A stretch of 64,000 bases of DNA from an uncultured Bacilli bacterium (GCA_934101795.1 CAKORY010000005.1:1-64000); one strand, 5' to 3'. Positions 44,379 to 54,604 are shown, numbered from the stretch's first letter. The notes: generated from the sequence alone by a model not told the origin. Program-made: numbers and translations.

Positions 44379-45323
44379 ATGCAAATAGTTAAAACAAATA
44401 CAAAGCAAAACTTTTTTTCTTTTAATTATGATAGAGTATTTAAAGCTATTTTTTGTAGTGAAGAAGATCGTAAAAAAGAAGATTTTCATCTTTTGGAAAG
44501 ATTATTAAAAGATATAATCAAAGAAAATATCAAAGTACTTAAAATAATGTCGCCGGAGCTGGCAGTAACAAATGCCAAAGAAAGAACCAAAAGATTAGAT
44601 CTTTTAATTGAATCACATGGAAAAGTAGTACACATGGAATTAAATACATCATGTAGTTTAGAAAATAAGATTAGGAATAATTGTTTTTTCTTTAGCTTTT
44701 ATGCTCAAAATACTAAAGTAGGGGAAGAATTTGATACAGATTTAATGTTTATTCACATATCATTAAATTATGGAATGGGTAAGACTGATAAATTAATAAT
44801 AGATACAAATAATTTTTCAGATGAATTTGAAACTGTATTACCAAATATAAGAATATTACATGTAAATCTTGATAATTACAAAAAAATGTGGTATGATAAT
44901 GTTGCTAAAGAAAATATGAAAGGATCATTGTTAACACTAATATCACTAAAGAATAAAGAAGACATAAAAAGATACGCGAAAAGTGTAGATGATCCAGATG
45001 TGAAGGAGTGTGTAGATAGGCTTATGATACTAAATGAAAATACAATTAAATCCTTTTGGAATTTAACACCAGAACAAGAAAATAGAATGATGCAAAATAC
45101 AAGAGAAAAGTTAATAAGAGAAAAAAGTGAAAAACGAGGATTACAAAAAGGAAAAAATATTGGACTCGCTGAAGGAATAACACTTGGATTAGCCAAAGGA
45201 AAAACAAAAGAAAAAATAACTATAGCAAGAAATATGATAAATATGAATATGGAAAAAGAAATTATAAAAAATGCTACTGGTCTATCAAAAGAAGAAATAG
45301 AAAAGTTATATCTAGAAAAGTAA
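44379..45323 (+). CDS. Rpn family PD-(D/E)XK nuclease / putative transposase
   Basis: 314 residues. The N-terminal half follows the Rpn/PDDEXK_2 pattern: FNYDRVFKAIFC, a conserved hydrophobic strand, ERTKRLDLLIESHGKVVHMELNT (Asp then Glu-x-Asn in place of the usual ExQ/ExK), and FYAQNTKVGEEF. A long charged linker (GLQKGKNIGLAEGITLGLAKGKTKEK) and a C-terminal xxATGLSKEEIEKL segment complete it. E. coli Rpn proteins promote RecA-independent recombination and are DNA endonucleases. AGGGAGG precedes the ATG. Fragments of related genes lie at 17.3 and 44.0 kb, showing past spread or duplication. Confidence 0.78.
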   Translation: MQIVKTNTKQNFFSFNYDRVFKAIFCSEEDRKKEDFHLLERLLKDIIKENIKVLKIMSPELAVTNAKERTKRLDLLIESHGKVVHMELNTSCSLENKIRNNCFFFSFYAQNTKVGEEFDTDLMFIHISLNYGMGKTDKLIIDTNNFSDEFETVLPNIRILHVNLDNYKKMWYDNVAKENMKGSLLTLISLKNKEDIKRYAKSVDDPDVKECVDRLMILNENTIKSFWNLTPEQENRMMQNTREKLIREKSEKRGLQKGKNIGLAEGITLGLAKGKTKEKITIARNMINMNMEKEIIKNATGLSKEEIEKLYLEK

Positions 45324-45479
45324 GTTTAGAAAAGATTTCTTTATCAAGATGGATTCCAATATAACTTTGATAAAATGCAGAACAAAATTAAGTCATTAAA
45401 AGTATAATTGACTAAATATTCTTCATCTGATTTAAGTTTATTAAATAATCATACAATTCATTTTATATTTATTTTTTAC

Positions 45480-45508
45480 TTGATTATTTTATATTTTGCC
45501 ATTATAAT
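45480..45508 (+). promoter_or_regulatory. rny promoter
   Basis: TTGATT (45480-45485), a 17-nt spacer and TATAAT (45503-45508), 56 nt before the start codon. Confidence 0.75.
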
Positions 45509-45564
45509 AGAATTATAGAGATATAAAATTAAAAATATATTCTATAGAAAAACGGAGGATTGAA

Positions 45565-47118
45565 ATGGATAATTTATTATTCGCCATTTTATCCCTTATT
45601 GTTGGAATTCTTATTGGTTGTGGAGTACTTTATTTTATTCTTTCAAATAAAGCTTCAAAAACTATGAAAAAAGCTAATAAATTAATTGAAGATGCTAAGA
45701 AAGAAGCAGAAAAAAACAAAAGAGATGCTTTACTTGAGTTAAAGCAAGAATCATATCGTCTTAAACAAGAAACAGATGCAGAAATAAAAGAGAGAAAATC
45801 AGAAATTATACAATCTGAAGATCGCCTTTTAACAAGAGAAAATAATCTTGATAAAAGGGAAGAAATGTTACAAAACAGGGATAATTCTCTGCAAGAAAAA
45901 GAAAATGATTTATTAGCAAAACAAAAAAAATTACAAGAAAAAGAGGACAAAATGGATGCGCTTATGAAAGAAGAAATAGCGCAACTTGAAAAAATTGCTG
46001 GATATAGCAAAGAAAAAGCACGTAAAGTAATAATGGAACGTGTAGAAAATGATATGGAATTAGAAATAACGAACTATATCAAAGAAGCAGAAGCAAAAGC
46101 TAAACTTGAAGCTCACGAAATTGCTAAACAATTAATAGTAAGTAGCATGGAAAGATATGCTGATGATGTTGTTGGCAATCAAACAGTAAGTACAATTGAT
46201 TTACCTAATGATGATATGAAGGGAAGATTAATTGGTCGTGAAGGAAGAAACATTAGAACAATTGAATCAGTAACCGGTGTTGATTTAATTATTGATGACA
46301 CACCAGAAGCTATTAGTTTGTCATCATTTGACCCACTTAGAAGGGAAATAGCTAAAATCACAATTGAAACTTTAATTAAAGATGGCAGAATACATCCAGG
46401 CCGTATCGAAGAAGTATACGACAAGACTGTTAAAGATGTAAATGCTAGAATAATTCAAATTGGAAATCAAACAATTAATGATTTAGGTATTACTAAAATG
46501 GATCCAGAACTTGTTACATTAATTGGTAAACTTAATTTTAGAACAAGTTATGGTCAAAATGCTTTAAAACATTCAATTGAAGTTGCAAATTTATGTGGAC
46601 TTATGGCATCAGAACTTGGTGAAAATGTAACACTAGCAAAAAGAGCGGGACTCTTACATGACATAGGTAAAGCGATTGACTTTGAAATAGAAGGAAGCCA
46701 TGTAGAAATTGGTCTTGAGTTTGCTAAAAGACATCATGAACCAGAAGTTGTACTTGATGCTATAGCATCACATCATGGTGATACTGAAGCAAAATCAACA
46801 ATTGCAGTTTTAGTAGCTATCGCAGATACCTTATCAGCAGCACGCCCTGGTGCTAGAAATGATTCTTTAGAAAATTACATTAAACGTTTAGAACAACTTG
46901 AAGAAATAGGAAACTCATATGAAGGAGTTGAAAAAACATTTGCAATGCAAGCAGGTCGAGAACTACGTGTTATAGTAAAACCTCAAGAAGTTGATGATGC
47001 TAAGAGTTATAAAATGGCTAGAGATATTAAAGAAAAAATTGAAAAAGAAATGCAATATCCTGGTACAATAAAAATAACAGTTATTAGAGAAACAAGAGTA
47101 CAAGAAGAAGCTAAATAA
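45565..47118 (+). CDS. rny: Ribonuclease Y
   Basis: 517 residues: N-terminal membrane helix (4-26), long coiled coil (about 30-180), KH domain (DMKGRLIGREGRNIRTIESVTGVDLIIDD) and HD domain (LLHDIGKAID, RHHEPEVVLDAIASHHGD). It starts mRNA decay from the membrane. Length and motifs match RNase Y of Firmicutes. Together with RNase J and RNase R in this window it covers the main mRNA turnover enzymes. ACGGAGG ribosome site, own promoter and terminator. Confidence 0.97.
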   Translation: MDNLLFAILSLIVGILIGCGVLYFILSNKASKTMKKANKLIEDAKKEAEKNKRDALLELKQESYRLKQETDAEIKERKSEIIQSEDRLLTRENNLDKREEMLQNRDNSLQEKENDLLAKQKKLQEKEDKMDALMKEEIAQLEKIAGYSKEKARKVIMERVENDMELEITNYIKEAEAKAKLEAHEIAKQLIVSSMERYADDVVGNQTVSTIDLPNDDMKGRLIGREGRNIRTIESVTGVDLIIDDTPEAISLSSFDPLRREIAKITIETLIKDGRIHPGRIEEVYDKTVKDVNARIIQIGNQTINDLGITKMDPELVTLIGKLNFRTSYGQNALKHSIEVANLCGLMASELGENVTLAKRAGLLHDIGKAIDFEIEGSHVEIGLEFAKRHHEPEVVLDAIASHHGDTEAKSTIAVLVAIADTLSAARPGARNDSLENYIKRLEQLEEIGNSYEGVEKTFAMQAGRELRVIVKPQEVDDAKSYKMARDIKEKIEKEMQYPGTIKITVIRETRVQEEAK

Positions 47119-47131
47119 GTTTCTTCTTTTT
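47102..47131 (+). terminator. rny terminator
   Basis: AAGAAGAAGC (47102-47111) pairs with GTTTCTTCTT (47119-47128), loop includes the stop, then T. Confidence 0.75.
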
Positions 47132-47210
47132 CTATCTTAAAATACTTTATTAATTTATTTATTTATGATATTATTATTACATAAGAAAAATTAAGGAGTA
47201 TGTAGTATAT

Positions 47211-48245
47211 ATGAAAAAAGCTTTAAGTATAATTGGTAAAATATCATCATTTCTAGGAGTAACAATTGGTATGGTTTTGGTGGCACTTATACTAACAATA
47301 ACTTTGATTTGTCATGGCCCAAGTGAAAGTGCAAAAGAATTATTTGCTACAACAATTCTTGAAACTGGACAATTAAAATTTTTAGCTAATGTCTTTTTAA
47401 GTAAAGAAGAACTACAAGAAATTGTTAATAAAAACTCACTGCAAGATATGGATGTTGAAGTAGATACCGATTTAATTAATACAGAAATTAATAAAGAAAA
47501 AGAATTAATAGAAATCAAAAAAGTAAGTGGAAATAACTTTGAAGGTACAATGATGATAGTAAATGATCCATCAAAAATTAGCCTAGCAACAACATACCCA
47601 TGGAGTGAATATGGCAAAGAACTTGGGGTATTAGTTGATGATGCCGGTGCTATTGCTGGTGTAAATGGTGGTATTTATTACTCAAGTGGTAATAAAGGTG
47701 GAAGGCCTTATGGAGTAACAGTAAGTAATGGAGAAGTACAAGATATAAGCCTAGGACTTTCAGGATTATACCTAATTGGTTTTGATGAAAACAATCTTCT
47801 TCGCATCATAAATTTAGAAGGTATGAATAAAAAAGATGTTGAAAAAATGTTAAAAGAAGAAAAAATCAGAGATGCAATATCTTTCCAAGAAGAAGCATCA
47901 GATAAAAATAATCACTTTGTTAAGTTAATAATTAATGGTGAAAAAAGAGAATTAAATGGAATGGGTAGTGGAGCAAATCCAAGAACAGCGATAGGTCAAA
48001 GAAAAGATGGAAGTGTACTTATACTTGTAACAGATGGAAGGGGTAAAAATGGTCATCTAGGTGCAACGGCATCAGACTTAATTGAAATAATGGCAGAATA
48101 TGGTGCAGTAAATGCAGCAAATTTAGATGGAGGAAGTTCATCATCTATGTATTATAATAAAGAATACTTAATGACTAGTGTAACGTTCTACTATTCAAAT
48201 TCATCATGGAGACTCCCAACAGCATTCGTAGTAAAGGATAATTAA
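47211..48245 (+). CDS. Phosphodiester glycosidase family (NAGPA-like) membrane-anchored protein
   Basis: 344 residues. One N-terminal helix (about 13-35) and an extracytoplasmic NAGPA/DUF2233 domain from about 100: GAIAGVNGGIYY, RPYGVTVSNGEV, GANPRTAIGQRKDGSVLILVTDGR and NAANLDGGSSSSMYY. The family removes sugars linked through phosphodiesters; in Gram-positives it probably acts on wall or teichoic polymers. First of three genes spaced by single bases. AAGGAG lies 13 nt before the ATG, somewhat far. Confidence 0.85.
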   Translation: MKKALSIIGKISSFLGVTIGMVLVALILTITLICHGPSESAKELFATTILETGQLKFLANVFLSKEELQEIVNKNSLQDMDVEVDTDLINTEINKEKELIEIKKVSGNNFEGTMMIVNDPSKISLATTYPWSEYGKELGVLVDDAGAIAGVNGGIYYSSGNKGGRPYGVTVSNGEVQDISLGLSGLYLIGFDENNLLRIINLEGMNKKDVEKMLKEEKIRDAISFQEEASDKNNHFVKLIINGEKRELNGMGSGANPRTAIGQRKDGSVLILVTDGRGKNGHLGATASDLIEIMAEYGAVNAANLDGGSSSSMYYNKEYLMTSVTFYYSNSSWRLPTAFVVKDN

Positions 48246-48246
48246 T

Positions 48247-49335
48247 ATGACAAAATCTAGAAAAAAATCATTATTTAAAAGAAGTTTATTAATATATACA
48301 ATCATTGCATCAATTTTATGTATTGCCTTCGTAATTTATATATTTATAACTTTAAAAACATATGAAAAGAATCAAACAACAACATTTATAAAAGCAAGTA
48401 TAGCTAAAGTAGATGATGATACATTAAAAGGATATTTAAAAGATAATAATCAAGAAGAATCTCTTTTAGATGAATATAAAAAGCAAATAAATGATAAAGA
48501 TATCAAAATTATCAAAAAAGATGAAAATAATTTTGAAGTAGAGTTAAATGAAAGAATTTTATTTGATGTTGAAACAAAATATTTAAAAACTGAAACAAAG
48601 CTTGGTATGTTTAGTTATGAACTTAGAGATATAACTAAAATAACACCACATTTAGAAAGAGGTTTAATCTATTATGATATAACAGTACCATCAACATATG
48701 AAGTTAGTATAGATGGAAAAAAAGCAGAAAATCCTGTTAAAAAAGAAAAATATAAAAACTTAGATTATATGTATCAAAATAACTCAATGCCTTACATAGT
48801 AACCTATGAAGTAAACAATTTAACTAAAGAAGTAGATATAAAGGCAACAAATGAGTATGGAAAAGAAGTAAGCTTAAAGAAAAATAAATTTGCATATAAA
48901 GCGGAAAAGAACTATCTATCGTTTGATACTTATGATGAAGCTAAAAAATACTTAAGTAGTGAAGTAGATATCTGGGATTTTGCTCACAAATGGAGTTTAT
49001 TTTTAACAAATGATTTAAGTGGCTTATCCCATGGTTACAATACTATAAAAACATATTTTATTGATGGAACAGAGATGAACCGAAGAGCATATAACTGGGC
49101 CCACAATATAGATATTATGTTTACAAGTAGACATACCTTAAAAAATCCACCATTTACAAATGAAAAGTTAAGTAACTTTACTATTTATAGTAAGAATGCC
49201 TTTTCTTGTGAAGTATATCTTGATAAACACATGATAGTAAATGGCAAAGAACAAATAGATACAATGCATGATTATATATATTTTATAAATGATAATAATA
49301 CATGGAAGGTTGTAAATATAAAGGCAGGGGAATAA
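48247..49335 (+). CDS. Unknown membrane-anchored extracellular protein
   Basis: 362 residues. A basic N-terminus and one helix (about 13-34) are followed by a charged extracytoplasmic region with alternating strand segments (YDITVPSTYEVSIDGKKAENP, YIVTYEVNNLTKEVDIKATN) and a C-terminal globular part (about 235-362) with DLSGLSHGYNTIKTYFIDGT. This resembles pilus- or NTF2-like folds only loosely. It starts 1 nt after the glycosidase gene and ends 1 nt before the glycosyltransferase, so all three are coupled. Function unknown, presumably envelope-related. Confidence 0.62.
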   Translation: MTKSRKKSLFKRSLLIYTIIASILCIAFVIYIFITLKTYEKNQTTTFIKASIAKVDDDTLKGYLKDNNQEESLLDEYKKQINDKDIKIIKKDENNFEVELNERILFDVETKYLKTETKLGMFSYELRDITKITPHLERGLIYYDITVPSTYEVSIDGKKAENPVKKEKYKNLDYMYQNNSMPYIVTYEVNNLTKEVDIKATNEYGKEVSLKKNKFAYKAEKNYLSFDTYDEAKKYLSSEVDIWDFAHKWSLFLTNDLSGLSHGYNTIKTYFIDGTEMNRRAYNWAHNIDIMFTSRHTLKNPPFTNEKLSNFTIYSKNAFSCEVYLDKHMIVNGKEQIDTMHDYIYFINDNNTWKVVNIKAGE

Positions 49336-49336
49336 T

Positions 49337-50320
49337 ATGAATAAAGATATCGTGGTATTAATACCAGTGTATGATCCAAATGAAGAGATAATGGATACGT
49401 TTTTAGAAAAGTTAACTAAAAAGTTTGAAAATATTGTATTCATAAATGATGGATGCAGTGAAAAACATGATAAATACATGAAGAGGTTAGCTAAGAAATA
49501 TCCAGTTGTAAAACATAATGTTAATTTAGGTAAAGGCAGAGGCTTAAAAAATGGGATAAACTATATTTTAAATAATTATCCAGATGCTAAAGTTATAGTA
49601 ACTGCTGATTGCGATGGTCAACACAGTGTTAAAGATATTAAAAAATGTGGTGATGTTGCCAAGAAAAATATGGATAGTTTGGTTCTTGGTGTTAGAAATT
49701 TTTTTGATAAAAAGGTTCCAACACGTTCAAAATTTGGAAATGTTATAACTAGAAATGTTTTATATTCTTTCGTAGGTCAAAAGGTAAGTGATACGCAGAC
49801 AGGACTAAGAGCAATGAGTTTAGATATTGCTAAAAAATTAATCGCAGTATCTGGAGAAAGATATGAATATGAAACAAATGTCTTAATAGAAACGAAACTT
49901 AAAAATATACCTATAAAAGAAGTAGTAATTGAAACAATTTACATTAATGACAATGAAACAAGTCATTTTAATCCTGTTAAAGATTCAATCAGAGTATATC
50001 GTTTATTTGCATCATATATTATATTTACATTACTTGCTTATATTATAGAAACTGTTATATTTGCTAAAGTTTATGATATAAATAGTGCATTTTATATAAT
50101 ACCATTATTCTTACTTTTAAGTAAAATAGTATCATGTATAATAAAAATGATATTTAATAATCATGTAAATTTAAAATATGTAATAATTAACTATGTAGTA
50201 AGTGCTATTATTTTATCTTTAGTTAAATCACATATAATACTAATCAAAGTAATAATAGATATTACAATGTTTATTTTAGGTTTATTTTTAACGAAATTTA
50301 GTACAAAAAAAGAAAATTAG
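49337..50320 (+). CDS. GT2 glycosyltransferase with C-terminal GtrA-like membrane domain
   Basis: 327 residues. The N-terminal GT-A domain (1-215) has VVLIPVYDPNE, VNLGKGRGLKNGINY, TADCDGQHS (DxD-type metal site) and SDTQTGLRAMS, as in dolichol-phosphate-mannose synthase-like enzymes making polyprenyl-phosphate sugars. The C-terminal ~115 residues have four helices typical of GtrA flippase-like domains. It probably loads a sugar onto undecaprenyl phosphate and helps its transfer outward. Third gene of the operon with the glycosidase. Confidence 0.85.
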   Translation: MNKDIVVLIPVYDPNEEIMDTFLEKLTKKFENIVFINDGCSEKHDKYMKRLAKKYPVVKHNVNLGKGRGLKNGINYILNNYPDAKVIVTADCDGQHSVKDIKKCGDVAKKNMDSLVLGVRNFFDKKVPTRSKFGNVITRNVLYSFVGQKVSDTQTGLRAMSLDIAKKLIAVSGERYEYETNVLIETKLKNIPIKEVVIETIYINDNETSHFNPVKDSIRVYRLFASYIIFTLLAYIIETVIFAKVYDINSAFYIIPLFLLLSKIVSCIIKMIFNNHVNLKYVIINYVVSAIILSLVKSHIILIKVIIDITMFILGLFLTKFSTKKEN

Positions 50321-50339
50321 ATGAGCTAATTTTCTTTTT
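50311..50339. terminator. Bidirectional terminator between the GT2 gene and rnj
   Basis: AGAAAATTAG (50311-50320) and CTAATTTTCT (50326-50335), 10-bp stem, A-run on one side and T-run on the other. Confidence 0.8.
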
Positions 50340-52016
50340 CTATACTTGATTAACTTCCATAATAACAGGTAATATAATAGGTTTTCTACCAGTTAAATTA
50401 TTAATAAATGGAAGTAATTCTAATATAATTTGATTTTTTAAATCTATATAACTATATGGAGCTTTGCTTAAAGCATTATTAGCAATCTCGCTAATCTTTC
50501 TTTCTATTTTTTGCATAAGTTCTTGATTTTCGTTAACAAGAACAAATCCTCGTGCAGTTACATTAGGTTTAAGTAATAATTTGCGTTGTAATGTATTAAT
50601 ATTTAAAATAGTAATAAGTATTCCATCTTGACTCATAAGTTTACGATCTTTAATAACTACTGAGCCAATATCTCCGACACGAGAACCATCAACATAAACA
50701 TCTCCGGCTTGAACTGTTCCAGCTTTTTTGACTTCACCATTTAATATTTCTATAACATCCCCATTAGTGCATATAAATGTATTTTCTGGGTTTACTCCAC
50801 ACATTACACCAATTTCTGTATGTTTTTTAAGCATTCTATATTCACCATGCATAGGCATAAAATACTTTGGTTTAATAATTCTAAGCATCCATTTTAATTC
50901 TTCTTCTTTAGCATGCCCAGAAGTATGAACATCACTAAATTCTGAATTAGTAAATACACGAACACCTTTTAAGTATAGTTTGTTGATAATTTTATTAATG
51001 CTTTCAGCATTACCAGGTATTGGACTAGATGAAAATATTACTAAATCATCATTTAAAAGTGATATTTGTTTATGTTGTCCATTAGCTATACGAGATAAAG
51101 CTGCCAGTGGTTCACCTTGAGAACCAGTACAAAGTATACATATTTCATTTCTTTTTAAACTTTTAGCTTCATTGGCATCAATAAACATTGATTTATCATT
51201 AATAAGTCCATTATTTAAAGCAAGTTCAATACTATTATCCATACTTCTACCAAAAACAATTATTTTTCTGCCATACTTTTTACAACTTTCAACAATATGT
51301 TTAATACGATAAATATTAGATGCAAATGTTGCAATAATAACTCTTCCATGATGTTTACTAATCATATCATTAAGAGTTCCATCAACAGCACTTTCACTTT
51401 TAGAGTAACCACTTGATAAAGCATTAGTTGAGTCACTAAGAAGTAGTGTTACACCTTCTTGACCAAATTTAGCCATTTTATGAATATCAGCCATTGGCCC
51501 AACTGGAGTTAAGTCAAATTTAAAGTCCCCAGTTTCAAAAATAGTACCATTTGGTGTCTTTATAACAATAGCAAAACTATCTGGTATAGAGTGGGTAGTA
51601 TTAATAAATGAGATATCAAAATACTTAGTTTTAACATTGAATTCTGGTGTAATTATTTGATAATTTTCATACTTTATATTTCTTTCAACCAATTTTTTCT
51701 CAATTAAATCCTTAGCAATTTTTGGTGTATATATAACAGGAATATTAATTGCCTGAAGTAAAAATGGAATACCTCCGATATGGTCTTCATGTCCATGTGT
51801 TATAAATAAGCCTTTAATTTTATCAGCATTTTTCTTTAAATATGAAATATCTTGAATAACATAATCAACCCCAAGTAAATTATCTTCTGGAAACATAACT
51901 CCAGCATCAATAATTAGTAGTTCATCTTTATGTTCAACAACATACATATTTTTTCCAACTTCACCTAAACCACCTAAAGCAATAACTTTCGTGGCAATAT
52001 TATTTTTATTTTCCAT
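50340..52016 (-). CDS. rnj: Ribonuclease J
   Basis: 558 residues. Metallo-beta-lactamase domain with THGHEDHIGGIPF, THSIPDSFAI and ETGDFKFD, beta-CASP insertion with DSTNAL and FGRSMDNSIELA, and HTSGHAKEEELKWMLRIIKPKYFMPMHGEYRML. It is a 5'-to-3' exonuclease and endonuclease of mRNA and rRNA. Length matches RNase J1/J2. The GAAGGAATT ribosome site lies upstream on the minus strand. It is divergent from ftsA. Confidence 0.95.
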   Translation of the reverse strand: MENKNNIATKVIALGGLGEVGKNMYVVEHKDELLIIDAGVMFPEDNLLGVDYVIQDISYLKKNADKIKGLFITHGHEDHIGGIPFLLQAINIPVIYTPKIAKDLIEKKLVERNIKYENYQIITPEFNVKTKYFDISFINTTHSIPDSFAIVIKTPNGTIFETGDFKFDLTPVGPMADIHKMAKFGQEGVTLLLSDSTNALSSGYSKSESAVDGTLNDMISKHHGRVIIATFASNIYRIKHIVESCKKYGRKIIVFGRSMDNSIELALNNGLINDKSMFIDANEAKSLKRNEICILCTGSQGEPLAALSRIANGQHKQISLLNDDLVIFSSSPIPGNAESINKIINKLYLKGVRVFTNSEFSDVHTSGHAKEEELKWMLRIIKPKYFMPMHGEYRMLKKHTEIGVMCGVNPENTFICTNGDVIEILNGEVKKAGTVQAGDVYVDGSRVGDIGSVVIKDRKLMSQDGILITILNINTLQRKLLLKPNVTARGFVLVNENQELMQKIERKISEIANNALSKAPYSYIDLKNQIILELLPFINNLTGRKPIILPVIMEVNQV

Positions 52017-52076
52017 TCAAAAAATTCCTTCTTTCTTAAAAATTAAATTAATTCATAAAGTTACTGAACTAGACTA

Positions 52077-52105
52077 ATTATATCAAAAAAAACAGTATTT
52101 GTCTA
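52077..52105 (-). promoter_or_regulatory. rnj promoter
   Basis: On the minus strand TAGACA (52105-52100), a 17-nt spacer and TATAAT (52082-52077) with an upstream TGA, so also an extended -10. Confidence 0.75.
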
Positions 52106-52178
52106 TAATTCTTTGTAAATTTTCCATTTATGTCTTAGCCTTATTACAAAATGTTTATAAAAAAGTTTTATAAAGCAC

Positions 52179-52207
52179 TTGCAGAAAAGCATGTTTTTAG
52201 ATATAAT
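52179..52207 (+). promoter_or_regulatory. ftsA-ftsZ promoter
   Basis: TTGCAG (52179-52184), a 17-nt spacer and TATAAT (52202-52207), 28 nt before the ftsA ATG. Confidence 0.7.
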
Positions 52208-52235
52208 TAGTTATAAGGTAATAGGAGATGTTTGC

Positions 52236-53477
52236 ATGCGAAAGATAATAGCTAGTTTAGATATCGGTAGTCACACTATTAAACTTGTAGTGGGCGAAAT
52301 AATGCGTAATAAACTAAATATTTTAGCATGCGTAGACACACCATCTCGTGGCATAAAAAAAGGATTTGTTGTAAATCATGAAAGTGCTATTGAAGCATTA
52401 AGTGACGTTTTTAAAAAAGGAGAAGAACAAATTGGCCTTAAGATAACTAAAGTAATTGTAAGTTGTCCCACAAATGATTTAGAATGTTTCTTAAGTGAAG
52501 GTTATGCTTCTATTACAAATGAAGAACATATAGTAACTGGTGCTGATATTATTAAATCAATGCAAACTGCAGTCTATAATAAAGTTATGGATAATAGAGA
52601 AATAGTTGGCCTTCTTCCTACTAAGTTTTTAATAGATGATAGTAGTGTAACTAATAATCCACTACATATGCATGCTGAAAAATTAAAGGTAAAAGTAGTT
52701 GTTGCAACAGTGCCCAAGAAAAATGTAAGTTCCATAATTAAATGTTTAGAAAAAATAGGAGTTACAGTAGTTGATGTTACAGTTGGACCTATTGGGGATT
52801 ATTACGAATTTAAAAATAGTAAAAATGTTGAAGAAGTCGGAGCTGTAATCAATATTGGTTCATCTAAAACAACAGTTGCTATATTTAATAAAGGAATACT
52901 AACTGGATCAGAAACTATTGACATGGGGGGAGAAACTATTGATTATGATTTAGGTTATGTGTATAAAATAAGTAGGAATGATGCTCTTTACTTAAAAGAA
53001 TCAATTGCTCTTGCTAATAAAACTAATGCTCAACCTAATGAATCAGTTATTTTAGAAAATAAAAATGGGGACAAAATTAAGATTAATCAGTATGATGTCA
53101 GTGAAATTGTTATGGGAAGATTAGAAGAATTGCTAAATTTAGCAAAAAAACAAATAAATCTCTTAACAAAAAAGGAAATTAGTTATATAATTGTTACAGG
53201 GGGAGTAACAGAAATGGCAGACTTTAAAAGTATAATGGATTATATTTTTAAAGATGCTACATTAGGAGTTGTTACAGAAATTGGAGCTAGACATAATAAA
53301 TATGCTACTGGTATAGGTTTAATTAAGTATTATGATAGTAGGTTAAAATTAAGAAATAGAGATTTTTCAATATTTAGTATTGATGAACAAGAAGAATTAA
53401 GTGGAATACATAAAAAGGTTAATATTTCAGATGATTCCTTATTAGGTAAATTATTTGGATACTTTTTTGATAACTAG
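52236..53477 (+). CDS. ftsA: Cell division protein FtsA
   Basis: 413 residues from ATG 52236 (AGGAGAT 7 nt upstream); the open frame extends upstream through the promoter and is not used. It has the actin fold with SLDIGSHTIKLVVGE, the 1C SHS2 domain (VVNHESAIEALSDVFKKGEEQIG), GAVINIGSSKTTVAIF, and IIVTGGVTEMADF. The C-terminus, which normally carries a membrane-binding amphipathic helix, ends SLLGKLFGYFFDN, a plausible membrane tail. It anchors FtsZ at midcell. ftsZ follows 15 nt later. Confidence 0.92.
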   Translation: MRKIIASLDIGSHTIKLVVGEIMRNKLNILACVDTPSRGIKKGFVVNHESAIEALSDVFKKGEEQIGLKITKVIVSCPTNDLECFLSEGYASITNEEHIVTGADIIKSMQTAVYNKVMDNREIVGLLPTKFLIDDSSVTNNPLHMHAEKLKVKVVVATVPKKNVSSIIKCLEKIGVTVVDVTVGPIGDYYEFKNSKNVEEVGAVINIGSSKTTVAIFNKGILTGSETIDMGGETIDYDLGYVYKISRNDALYLKESIALANKTNAQPNESVILENKNGDKIKINQYDVSEIVMGRLEELLNLAKKQINLLTKKEISYIIVTGGVTEMADFKSIMDYIFKDATLGVVTEIGARHNKYATGIGLIKYYDSRLKLRNRDFSIFSIDEQEELSGIHKKVNISDDSLLGKLFGYFFDN

Positions 53478-53492
53478 ATGGGAGAGAAAATT

Positions 53493-54554
53493 ATGAATGG
53501 ATTACAGATGGATCAAATAGCCAAGATTAAAGTTATTGGCGTAGGTGGCGGCGGATGTAACGCAGTTAACCGAATGATTGAAGAAGGGGTTAAAAGTGTT
53601 GAATTTTATGTAGTTAATACAGATTTACAAGTTTTAAATGCTTCTTTGTGTCAAAATAAAATACAAATTGGTAAAAATATAACTGGAGGAAGAGGTGCTG
53701 GAGCTAATCCAGAAGTTGGTCGAAGTGCTGCTTTAGAAAGTAAAAATGAATTAGAAGATGCTCTTCAAGGTGCAGATATGGTATTTGTTGCTTGTGGACT
53801 TGGCGGAGGTACTGGTACTGGTGCTGCCCCAATTATTGCTGAAATTGCTCAAAACATGGGAGCTTTAACAGTTGGTATAGTAACAAAACCATTTAGATTC
53901 GAAGGCAAAAAGAGAATGGAAAATGCTTTAGTAGGACTTGAAGAACTTAGAACTCATGTTGATAGTTTAATTATTATACCTAATGATAGATTAAGAGAAT
54001 TAATTGACAAAACTACAAGTTTTGAAGATGCATTTAAAGAAGTAGATAATGTTCTTCACAGAGGGGTTCAATCAATATCAGACTTAATAGCTGTTACTGG
54101 GGTAATCAACCTAGACTTTGCAGATGTTAAAACAGTAATGGAAAAAAGTGGTACAGCAATTATTGGTATTGGATGTAATGCTGGCGAAAATAGAGCAATT
54201 GAAGCTGCAAGACAAGCTGTGTCAAATTCACTTTTGGAAGCCACAATTGAAGGAGCAACAAATGCAATTGTTAACGTAACTGGTGGTAAAAATCTTACAT
54301 TATTTGAAATTGAAGATGCTGTAGAAACAGTGAGAGAAGCAGCAAACTCAGATATAAATATAATCTTCGGTGCTATTAAAAATGATAACTTAACTGATGA
54401 AGTAATTGTAACAGTAATAGCAACAGGATTTGATGATGAAGTTGGGGAAGAAGCGTTATTTAGTGATGAAGTACATGTTCAAAAAAGAAGACAAACTCCT
54501 GAAGTAGATGATGAATATGAAATTCCACCATTCCTAAGAAGCGATAATTATTAA
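53493..54554 (+). CDS. ftsZ: Cell division protein FtsZ
   Basis: 353 residues from the ATG at 53493, chosen because GGGAGAG lies 6 nt upstream; an ATG at 53478 sits on that sequence. Tubulin-type GTPase with [29 protein letters not shown] (G-box), [11 protein letters not shown] (T7 loop) and the C-terminal conserved peptide [11 protein letters not shown] that binds FtsA. All features are intact. It forms the division ring. Confidence 0.97.
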   Translation: MNGLQMDQIAKIKVIGVGGGGCNAVNRMIEEGVKSVEFYVVNTDLQVLNASLCQNKIQIGKNITGGRGAGANPEVGRSAALESKNELEDALQGADMVFVACGLGGGTGTGAAPIIAEIAQNMGALTVGIVTKPFRFEGKKRMENALVGLEELRTHVDSLIIIPNDRLRELIDKTTSFEDAFKEVDNVLHRGVQSISDLIAVTGVINLDFADVKTVMEKSGTAIIGIGCNAGENRAIEAARQAVSNSLLEATIEGATNAIVNVTGGKNLTLFEIEDAVETVREAANSDINIIFGAIKNDNLTDEVIVTVIATGFDDEVGEEALFSDEVHVQKRRQTPEVDDEYEIPPFLRSDNY

Positions 54555-54566
54555 AAATTAAATGTG

Positions 54567-54573
54567 TTCGACA
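54567..54573. promoter_or_regulatory. Spo0A box upstream of spoIIGA
   Basis: TTCGACA is the exact reverse complement of the 0A box TGTCGAA, and the flanks (TG and AA) also match the extended form. It lies 32 nt upstream of the TATAAT that would drive spoIIGA. Confidence 0.6.
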
Positions 54574-54577
54574 AAAA

Positions 54578-54604
54578 GCAACAAATTATTGTTGTTTTTT
54601 TTTG
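54578..54604 (+). terminator. ftsAZ terminator
   Basis: CAACAA/TTGTTG stem with ATTA loop, then nine T. The next promoter's TATAAT begins at 54605. Confidence 0.75.
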
